Of a stretch of 64,000 nucleotides of DNA, positions 59,777 to 64,000 are shown piece after piece. The stretch is taken from the NCBI GenBank assembly GCA_964030475.1, contig CAXIPT010000010.1, positions 2,249,234 to 2,313,233 on the forward strand, read 5' to 3'. Positions within the stretch are counted from its first letter, which is position 1. Each line of letters opens with the position of its first letter. The notes under the pieces were generated by a model. It worked only from the letters and a program-made list of their open reading frames with translations. It did not search any database and was not told the origin of the DNA. The position numbers were made by a program, and so were the translations under genes. The DNA comes from Tethya wilhelma. Lineage: Eukaryota; Porifera; Demospongiae; Tethyida; Tethyidae.

Positions 59777-61181
59777 CTAGCTAGCACACAAAACATCACA
59801 CGAAGGTTTATGCTTCTTCCAATGCTTCACCTGACACTCCCTGCAAACGAAATCATTAGAACAAAATCGACCACCCATCTACACACCAAAACTGTACAAT
59901 ATATTCCTAGCTTTAAATTATTGATTGCTATAATATTATACAACTTATTATAGCTCACTGATAGATTAGCTATTGTAGTCCATCTGAAGTGAAATAATGA
60001 GATTCTTTTTCCTATGGGACAAAATAGCTAACTTTTGACTGGTATGGTGTAGGAAGCTGGAAAAACAACCAAAAGAACGGGGAGAACGAGCACTTTCCAA
60101 TGGTATTTGAAGTTTTGAAATTGGTCGGACTTTAAGAAAGCTATTTGATGTTTTTCCCTGGCGTTCTCAAACCAGATGGACTTTACCTAAAGCTATTTCA
60201 ACCACTTGCCATACCTTCCACAGTACCACTCATTTCGACATCTCGAACACCTCTTGCTTGCCTCTCCTGCACACAGAGCACACTTTGGTGGACCGCTGAC
60301 AAGGTCCTGGAGCATGTCAAGGTCGTATGTGTCCACCCATCTCTTGGCCTTGGCTTGAAGGTCGGCTTGAGAAGGCTCTAGAAGAAGCTTGGCATGCTTC
60401 TTGGCAATGGTGGGCCACTGCTTGGAGTTCTCTTTGAGAAGTTGCTCATAAATGACCGGCACCTACGCAGTGATTGGGTATAGTCACAGTGATACTGAAA
60501 ACTAGTAAAAGACATGTATGTATTATTTGTGTTTTGGACTGTCAGTAAACTGCTCATCCCCTTGCTCTTCTTACTCTGTGAGTGTGAAAGGTCTAAGGTA
60601 TTACATTAAAGGGATGAAGATGATAATTCACTTGCATTATTCGTGGTAGTTATTGTACACATGTATTATATACACCATTCTACCTGTTCTATTATGAGGT
60701 CTCTGGTGATTGTCGGTGGGTCCATGAAGGAGAGATGTTCCAGGTAGCGTTGCAGCTCTGCAAGATGGGGAATCTGTTCCAGCAGAGGCTCAATGAGGTA
60801 GCCACGCAACTGGGAAGGAGTGAGGGACATTAAGGGAATCATGAAGGTTTTTTTGAGAGGAAAAATTTTTACAGGTAAAATTTTACATATCTCTGGCCAC
60901 CCACAAATCCACCCCCCCCCCCCACACACACACACACAAACAAATGCACGTGAACATGCAGGCAGGCTTGTCAAAGCCATCAACAAGTAGCTGTACTGTG
61001 CAGTACCTTCAAAAGAACACTCTTTGTGTGATAATTTATCTGGTACTTCTCTTGACAATCTCTCTCCATTAGCAGTCGGTAAAGACTCAACCAAACCTGA
61101 CCCTCTGTCTTACACAGCTTCACTCTGTCAGCCGGAGGTATCTCTCTCCACTGACCATCCTCGTAGCGTAAGAGCTGACCT

Positions 61182-61221
<40 letters not shown>

Positions 61222-62398
61222 TCCAAATGTTAGCTTTACGTAAATTTAATATTAAATGAGCTAGCTAGTTTTATGTAAATTAAGACTTTCTCTTTCACCT
61301 TTCTCGTTTCTCTTTTTCCAAGGAGCATTTTCCAACACATTTACTAGCATACATGGAATATCTGAACCAAACCAATAGAAAAAACAAAAAATATTTTTAA
61401 CATTAAGCCACATGATCTTAACCTTGTAACAATATTTCTCATAATTATGCACACATTTGCTGAAACTTACCATGTGTATTCAGTAGTCTGGTAGTGACAG
61501 TGAGTGGCAACCTACGTGTGTGTACATTAATAGTTTGAGAGTGACCATGCAATATCTCAGCTAGTCTATCGATTATAGGGTACGTGCAGTTAAAGGCAAT
61601 TATCTCTATCTAGGAAGGTCATTAGAAGCTGGGACTTGCACTATTGTGATCAACTGAATGAGATCTTTCAAATAATATGGTTTATTTTAAATTTTGAAAA
61701 ATGACTATTTTGACAAAAAATCGCACTGGACCAAAGGCTATAATCCATAGTTTTTGATGATTTTGGTCGAAATTTAAAACCGGCAATAAACCATATCATT
61801 TGAAAGATCTCTTCACACTGATCACAATGGTACCAATCCCAACTCCATACGACCTTCCTAGACTGAGATTATTGTTGGAAGTCGCATGTCATATGTCGTA
61901 TATTGTATGTCGCATGTCGTATGTCGCATGTCGCATGTCGTATGTCGTATGTATTAACTAGTATAACTACAAAAACACACAACTATCATAATGGTCTTTC
62001 AATTTGTTCGTGCTTCTGTTCATTGAAAATCAATAATTTCTGCAACATAATTATAATAATTATAATATTATTATATTATTTGGTAGTAATAAGCATAATA
62101 GACAACTTGAGAAGCATAATGGGTAGATTTTGGAGCATAATTGGGCCATTCTTTGAGCATAAAATGAAAGAAAAATAGGCAGAATCTTGAGCATAGTCCA
62201 TCAAGGCCTCCTGAGATAAGCTATGTCTAATTAATCAATCAATCTTGAGCTCAGTCAGGAATCACAGTATAAGGGATTTATGACTAGCAGCTACTTATTG
62301 TCTTACTCTCTGAGGTGATCTGTGATGTATCTGATGATGGAGAGAACCTTCATGTTGATGCCAAAGAGAAGAGTCTGCTGCTGCTCTTTTAGTTCCTG

Positions 62399-62438
<40 letters not shown>

Positions 62439-63913
62439 GGCTGTGTTGTGTGTGTAAGGGAGATTTGTATAAGCATTAGATTCCAGGGTCTAGCTTGATC
62501 GTGGACTCCGGGCCGGCAAATATTACAGTTGTACAAGTTTCTGTGTGTGTGTGTGTGTGGATGCATTACTTTGACTATTTCCTGTTTTGACTTGCCCTCA
62601 GTGTCGCTAGAGTCACTCCCCTCACTCTCCAACTCCTCCACCCCTCCCCTCCTCACACCCTCACAAGTCACCAGTAGCTCTGTGATTCTTCGGTGACAAT
62701 AATCCAGTAAATCGAGAATACAACCTTCGGCAGTTTCGCAACATTCCTAACATAGTTGAGCAAATGTTTCTAATTCCAATATTACTATAGCAACTTGGTC
62801 GAAAGCTTGTGTGTATTCGAAAGAAATATTTTCTTACCTTATAATAGAGACAGGTTTCGAGTAGACTTGCAATAGTGCCTTCATGATATAGCTATAATTT
62901 GAAAGTGAATCAGTATCATTATTATTCTGTATCAGTATCAACCAGTCTCAGAAATCAGCATCAATACATGTATAATGCAACAAATGATTTTGATATTGAT
63001 ACTAACATGATATTAACTCACAACTAGATAGGCTGGGAAGCTAGTGGTCGGCTTAGCTGATTTCTCCATCATCAATGGCAGGACTTTCTCTCTCCAGATC
63101 TCAACAGCTAGCAACTCGTGCACCAAGATTGGCAACTGCACAAGAGGTCAAAGGTCAAACAATTTAATAGCTAATTAATTAATAGATCATTATTAAGGGA
63201 TGTACGTATGTATAATACCTTTTCGTGAGTGGTTACGTATTCTTTGACAAATTCATCAGTGGACTGACTCACATTGTACACAGCCTGAGATTTGATAAAG
63301 AATTAGACGGAGTAGTCTTATGTACATGTGTACTGCAAGTTATCAGCCAATACTGAAAGCTTGTGCATACATGTATATTGAAAGTGAATATGTGTGTGTT
63401 CTCACAATATATCTCTAGCTACAATATCACTCATCAGCTAATGCTACCTGGCTAGAGATTTGATGCAAAACTTAAAGACTATTAGCCTCATTCACAGGCT
63501 CCCCCTTCTATGCTGTACTTTTTTTGCAAAAAAAGCTAAGGAGGGGGGGGGAAGCTTGGCGATCGAGATGTTTGGGAGCTAGTATCAGCTATATAGACTA
63601 GCTGCAATTGGCAAGCAAGCGTCAACACATACTTACCTGTAAACTCAATTTTTCCAATCGTTCTCTTTGTAGGGACCATCTGTAAATTATAAAGGTCGAC
63701 ACATACATGTGTTGTAAATATAAAGGTACAATTAAAGTGTATAACATGTGTTGTTACCGTGGCAACAACTGACCTTTCTGAACCTATATTGGTGAGTGGA
63801 AACGTTCTCAATTCTTTGACGAAAGCTTCAGCTTCACTGGGAAAGATCACATGACCTGAAGAGGTGGGGCCAGACCCATTTTCCCTGAGGGGTGGAAACA
63901 TTGTCAAAATCAT
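59777..63913 (-). CDS. ZMYND10: ZMYND10, dynein-arm preassembly factor
   Basis: ZMYND10 (BLU) is a cytoplasmic co-chaperone factor needed to assemble axonemal dynein arms, so it marks motile cilia. About 13 exons on the minus strand: the first at 63913 to about 63774 ([19 protein letters not shown]), then pieces near 63690-63638, 63285-63221, 63136-63022, 62896-62838 ([19 protein letters not shown]), 62748-62570, 62397-62308 ([15 protein letters not shown]), 61510-61471, 61365-61300, 61180-61010 ([18 protein letters not shown]), 60811-60682, 60461-60208 and 59840-59777. The MYND zinc finger is split over the last two exons: [21 protein letters not shown], then the short last exon [14 protein letters not shown] with the remaining ligands and tail DVLCAS. 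Exon edges in the middle are approximate. The most 5' ATG (63913) is used; 63901 is an alternative. Confidence 0.92.
61187..61220. repeat. TG microsatellite in ZMYND10 intron
   Basis: Uninterrupted (TG)n next to an exon acceptor on the minus strand. A second lies at about 62399-62432. Confidence 0.9.
61603..61870. mobile_element. MITE, TATCTCAGTCTAGGAAGGTCG family, copy 3
   Basis: In a ZMYND10 intron. Left end TATCTCTATCTAGGAAGGTC; right end, reversed, ATCTCAGTCTAGGAAGGTCG. Shares CAATGGTACCAATCCCAACT (reversed) with copy 1. Non-coding. Confidence 0.85.
61881..61951. repeat. 7-bp tandem repeat TATGTCG/CATGTCG
   Basis: About ten 7-base units, the first base alternating T and C, adjoining MITE copy 3. 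Confidence 0.85.
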
Positions 63914-64000
63914 TCAAATCTGAAAATTTTTTACACATGCATTACTTGTTATCCCTAAGGAGACTGCATATAGTATTCTTGCTTACATTTTCAATGCTGG

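Overview
This is animal nuclear DNA: multi-exon genes with GT/AG introns, single-pass orthologues of metazoan housekeeping and signalling genes, dense CA/TG microsatellites and many short inverted-repeat transposons. Short introns, a divergent Wnt, close head-to-head gene pairs and the repeat style fit a sponge such as a demosponge of the Amphimedon type. The clade is inferred from style, not from a database match.

Layout, left to right. 0.3-5.4 kb: RAD52 (-) and the DREAM/MuvB subunit LIN37 (+), head to head; LIN37 carries an exact 623-bp tandem duplication. 6.0-14.8 kb: the mitochondrial outer-membrane protein MTCH (-) and ataxin-10 (+), 67 bp apart. 17.0-19.8 kb: a Wnt ligand (-) whose middle exon is missing. 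20.3-23.8 kb: two tandem HSD17B10-like dehydrogenases (+). 24-31.9 kb: translation factor eIF3b (-), lacking its 3' exons, with a 1.6-kb duplicated copy of three exons and two unidentified partial membrane-type genes. 32-37 kb: repeats. 37.1-44.6 kb: a locally duplicated cluster of HSD, EF-hand and NEURL2-like genes, with pseudogenes, an internal 85-bp inversion and two hAT-type insertions whose empty sites survive in the paralogues. 44.9-46.5 kb: an FBXL14-like F-box/LRR protein (-). 46.8-59.5 kb: a transposon block (A homopolymer, 33-bp minisatellite, broken Helitron with helicase and OTU domain, Gypsy remnant, MITEs) flanked by a diverged ~100-bp direct repeat. 59.8-63.9 kb: ZMYND10 (-), the dynein-arm assembly factor.

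The genes do not form one pathway. The common architecture is the divergent pair: RAD52/LIN37, MTCH/ATXN10, WNT/HSD17B10 and EF-hand/NEURL2 each share a short upstream region, several with NRF1-like, E-box or CRE-like motifs. Single N characters (18035, 24113, 27884, 37122, 47085, 51835, 59539) appear to be assembly joins. Genes break there, so some apparent duplications and losses may be assembly artefacts.

I found no wholly new molecular system. The most unusual items are a 32-bp perfect palindrome bounded by a 9-bp target duplication, the EF-hand/NEURL2/HSD duplication cluster with its inversion and empty-site pairs, the 132-bp higher-order minisatellite open in both directions, and a CHR/E2F-like composite between RAD52 and LIN37.
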